64,000 nt of DNA from an uncultured Verrucomicrobia subdivision 3 bacterium (GTDB lineage Bacteria; Verrucomicrobiota; Verrucomicrobiia; Limisphaerales; UBA11358): positions 18,793-82,792 of the forward strand of contig CAINLR010000059.1 in assembly GCA_903850425.1 (NCBI GenBank), given 5' to 3'. The notes below the pieces were generated by a model that was not told the DNA's origin, did no database searches, and was given only the letters and a program-made list of their open reading frames with translations. Shown in pieces: positions 61,561 through 64,000 of the stretch (position 1 is its first letter; every line of letters starts with the position of its first letter). The position numbers were made by a program, and so were the translations under genes.

Positions 61561-63111
61561 ATGACGAATCCCGGCGCCGCCATCAAAATGCTGATCACTT
61601 ATGCGATCATCATTCCGCTGGCCATCTTTGTCGGCTACATCATGACAGATGTCGCGGGCCATGCAGACTATTCCAACCTCGGGATGGTCGGCTTGGTCAT
61701 CGCGGTGATCCTCTCGCCAGTTTTCATCAAGTGGCATTACCCCATCATGGTGTTCGGCCTGGCGTTTCCCGCGTATTTGTTTTTCCTCGTGGGCAACCCG
61801 CCCTGCTGGCAGGTGGTGGTGATCTTGAGCCTCGGCATCGCCATTGTGGAGCGGACGATGAACCGTGAAAAGCGGTTCCTGAGCGTGCCGAGCATGACGT
61901 GGCCCCTGCTGTTCATCGTGGCGGTAATCGTCCTCACGGCGTGGCTGACCGGCGGTTTCGGTTTGCACTCGTTGGGTGGGTCATCCGGCGGGGGCAAAAA
62001 ATATATCACGGCCCTGCTCGGGGTCGCCGGCTACTTTGCCCTCTCCAGCCGGCGGATTCCCCGGGAACATGTGAAGTTTTATGTTGGTTTGTATTTCCTC
62101 TCCGCGTTGCCGTCGTTCGTCAGCGATTTATTCCCGTTCCTGCCTTCGCCGCTCAACTACATCAACCTGCTGTTCCCCCCGAACTATATTTCGAATGTGG
62201 ACATGGCGGTGGGCGTCTCCCGGCTGGGATCCATGTCTGCCACGTTGGTGGCGATCGTCTTTTTTCTGCTGGCCCGACACGGATTGCGCGGGGTGTTTTT
62301 CACCCCCAACGTCTTTCGCGCCGTCGGGCTGATTTTGATGCTGGGGCTGTCCACGCTCGGCGGTTTCCGCAGCACCCTCCTCACCAATCTGCTCATTTTG
62401 GTGATGTTGTTCTTTCTGGAGGGACTGCACCGGACCCGGCTGCTGCCGGCGGCGATCATGGGGCTAGCCCTGATGGCTGCGGTGCTGGTGCCGCTGGCCA
62501 GCCATCTGCCTTTTACCGTCCAGCGCTCCCTCACGATTCTGCCGCTGGATTTGGATCCTCAAGCCCGCTTGGATGCGGAAGGCTCATCCGAATGGCGGCG
62601 GAATATGTGGCGGGATCTCTGGCCCAAAGTCCCCGATTACTTGTTGTTGGGGAAAGGATATTTGCTGAAGAGCGATGACTTCGAAATGATGGGGTCCACG
62701 GCGCTCTCCACCGGCTACGCTGCCCAGATCGATCAGAGTAGCGTAGGGTTGGCGGCCTCCGGCGATTACCACAGCGGCCCGCTCTCCACCCTGATTCCAT
62801 TCGGCATCTGGGGCGGTCTGGCGTTCCTTTGGGTCACCTTGGCGGGCCTGCGCATTTTGTATCGCAACTGGAAATACGGCGACCCGGAACTCAAAACCAT
62901 CAACGCTTTCTTGCTGGCGTGGTATCTCCAGCGCTACCTCACGTTTTTCTTCATCTTCGGTGGCTTTGAAATGGACCTCGGCCTGTTTGCCCGCACGGTG
63001 GGCTTTAGCGTCGCGCTGAACGGCGGGCTGCGCGGGCCGGTGCGCGCGCCGGTCGAGCCGGTGAGCTTCAAAGCGCCAGCCCGACTGCAGCGGCAACCCC
63101 AGCCTGCCTGA
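61561..63111 (+). CDS. O-antigen ligase/polymerase-like membrane protein
   Basis: A 516-residue protein with about 11 membrane helices (LITYAIIIPLAIFVGYIMTD, MTWPLLFIVAVIVLTAWLTG, LILMLGLSTLGGFRSTLLTN, LIFG/FFFIFGGFEMDLGLF near the end). The large periplasmic loop (LTILPLDLDPQARLDAEGSS, then WRRNMWRDLWPKVPDYLLLG and ASGDYHSGPLSTLIPFGIWG) and the position of LGKGYLLKSDDFEM with a downstream HSG match Wzy/WaaL-like O-antigen polymerase/ligases. It would join or polymerise glycan on the periplasmic face. It is next to GT9 genes. Confidence 0.8.
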   Translation: MTNPGAAIKMLITYAIIIPLAIFVGYIMTDVAGHADYSNLGMVGLVIAVILSPVFIKWHYPIMVFGLAFPAYLFFLVGNPPCWQVVVILSLGIAIVERTMNREKRFLSVPSMTWPLLFIVAVIVLTAWLTGGFGLHSLGGSSGGGKKYITALLGVAGYFALSSRRIPREHVKFYVGLYFLSALPSFVSDLFPFLPSPLNYINLLFPPNYISNVDMAVGVSRLGSMSATLVAIVFFLLARHGLRGVFFTPNVFRAVGLILMLGLSTLGGFRSTLLTNLLILVMLFFLEGLHRTRLLPAAIMGLALMAAVLVPLASHLPFTVQRSLTILPLDLDPQARLDAEGSSEWRRNMWRDLWPKVPDYLLLGKGYLLKSDDFEMMGSTALSTGYAAQIDQSSVGLAASGDYHSGPLSTLIPFGIWGGLAFLWVTLAGLRILYRNWKYGDPELKTINAFLLAWYLQRYLTFFFIFGGFEMDLGLFARTVGFSVALNGGLRGPVRAPVEPVSFKAPARLQRQPQPA

Positions 63112-63118
63112 GGCCACC

Positions 63119-64000
63119 GTGAAACCCCGGCTGCTCGTTCTCGAACTGTGGGGCCTCGGCGACTTGGTGATTGCCACGCCGTTCCTGCGGGCCGCGTCCG
63201 AAAAATTTGCGGTCACCCTGCTCGCCAAGCCCTTTGCCCAAGAACTGCGCCCGCGTCTCTGGCCCACCGTCACGGTCGTTCCGTTCATCGCCCCATGGAC
63301 CGCGTTCCATAGCAAGTATCATCTGTGGCGCTGGCCGTGGCGGGGGCTGTTCCGCCTGCGCCGCCAGCTCGCCACCGAGAACTATTCCACCGGCATCTCC
63401 GCGCGCTGGGATCCGCGCGACCATGCACTCATGCAGTTCGCCGGGGTTCGTGAACGTTATGGCATCCCGCGGGTGAACAGCGCCGTTTTTCTGACCCACC
63501 CGCTGCCCCGGCCGGATGTCCTCGCCCACCATTACGACCACTGGCGCACCGCCGGACGCGCCCTCGGATTGGATTTGCCCACGCGGGAAAAAATCAATCC
63601 CCCGGCCCGCGCGTCATCCAATCGGGTGTTGCTCCACAGCGGCGCCCGGCTGCCGGCCCGCGTCTGGCCGCTGGAAAACTTCCAGAAAATTGCCGCCCGC
63701 CTGCGCGCCAACCGAGTGGCCGTGGACATTGCGTGCGATCCCGACCAGCTCGCGTGGTGGCAAGGCCACGGCGAAGACGCCCGCAGTCCCCGTTCCGTTG
63801 CGGAGTTGCTGACCATCATTGATCAATCCGGCGTCTTCATCGGCAACTGCTCCGGGCCTGGCCATCTCGCGGCGATTTGCGGTGTGCCCACCTTCACGGT
63901 CTATGGCCCATCGCTGCACGAATGGTTTGTGCCGCTGCATCCGGCGGCGGAAATTTTTGAAGGCAAAGCGTGCCCTTACAAACCGTGTGCCGATTACTGC
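63119..64000 (+). CDS. Glycosyltransferase family 9 (3' end outside window)
   Basis: At least 294 residues from a GTG at 63119, running off the window. LLVLELWGLGDLVIATPFLR is the heptosyltransferase signature; the donor-side motif is VFIGNCSGPGHLAAICGVPT (GNCSGPGHLA replaces GDTGPLHLA), then VYGPSLHEWFVPLHPAAEIF and a Cys-rich end (CPYKPCADYC). The start is 8 bp after the O-antigen ligase-like gene stop, so it is in the same transcript. Confidence 0.85.
   Translation, partial: MKPRLLVLELWGLGDLVIATPFLRAASEKFAVTLLAKPFAQELRPRLWPTVTVVPFIAPWTAFHSKYHLWRWPWRGLFRLRRQLATENYSTGISARWDPRDHALMQFAGVRERYGIPRVNSAVFLTHPLPRPDVLAHHYDHWRTAGRALGLDLPTREKINPPARASSNRVLLHSGARLPARVWPLENFQKIAARLRANRVAVDIACDPDQLAWWQGHGEDARSPRSVAELLTIIDQSGVFIGNCSGPGHLAAICGVPTFTVYGPSLHEWFVPLHPAAEIFEGKACPYKPCADYC

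Overview
The window is GC-rich, densely coding bacterial chromosome, most likely from a member of the Verrucomicrobiota (Pedosphaera/Limisphaerales-like). That assignment is inferred from the gene mix: a planctomycete/verrucomicrobial-type cytochrome domain protein, a prepilin-like protein with a DG-type C-terminus, DUF2264 and GH2/GH76 glycan enzymes, futalosine-pathway menaquinone genes, a minimal type II secretion operon, and many dispersed hairpin repeats. Shine-Dalgarno sequences are often weak or absent, and many neighbouring genes overlap by 4 bp (ATGA, GTGA or TTGA), which suggests translational coupling.

Layout. 1-3.9 kb: a partial methyltransferase, the peptide/pyruvate transporter CstA, a small PH-like membrane protein and a small Cys-rich protein. 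3.9-16.2 kb: an LPS/cell-surface glycan region with seven glycosyltransferase genes (families 2, 4-like and 9; one family-9 gene frameshifted), an MsbA-like exporter and an AlgJ/AlgI-like O-acetylation pair. 16.3-20.1 kb: a DRE-TIM aldolase-like enzyme, then a repeat-filled gap and an AT-rich patch with an unknown DIMGF protein and a Sel1-repeat/trypsin chimera. 20.2-29.0 kb: dnaE (with two in-frame repeat insertions), a Tat-exported DUF2264 protein, a cytochrome-domain protein, a YebC-family protein and a two-component system. 29.5-36.9 kb: a coupled operon of GH2 beta-galactosidase, GH76 hydrolase and a DUF362/beta-propeller fusion. 37.2-41.0 kb: tRNA-Tyr, hisF and a COG3014-YcfL-LpoB lipoprotein trio. 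41.0-43.5 kb: a cobalamin riboswitch followed by a secreted protein and a CWC/prepilin fusion protein. 43.5-47.1 kb: folP (with an in-frame repeat), cdaA, cdaR and glmM. 47.2-51.0 kb: mqnA, phosphofructokinase, bacteriohemerythrin and mqnE. 51.2-57.5 kb: gspE, a GspL/PilM-like gene, a GspM/PilO-like gene and a gspD secretin. 57.6-64 kb: a second glycan region with a GT2, a GT39-like membrane protein, two GT9 enzymes and an O-antigen ligase-like protein.

Two themes stand out. First, several families of REP-like imperfect palindromes are scattered through gaps and are also inserted in frame inside conserved housekeeping genes (dnaE twice, folP, cstA); in two genes a repeat also supplies the stop codon. 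Second, a cobalamin riboswitch lies upstream of a two-gene unit whose products look extracellular/pseudopilin-like rather than like known B12 genes, and the second protein carries an N-terminal Cys-rich CWC domain ahead of the prepilin cleavage motif. That unit is the best candidate here for an undescribed system. No CRISPR array, insertion sequence, prophage or rRNA was seen.
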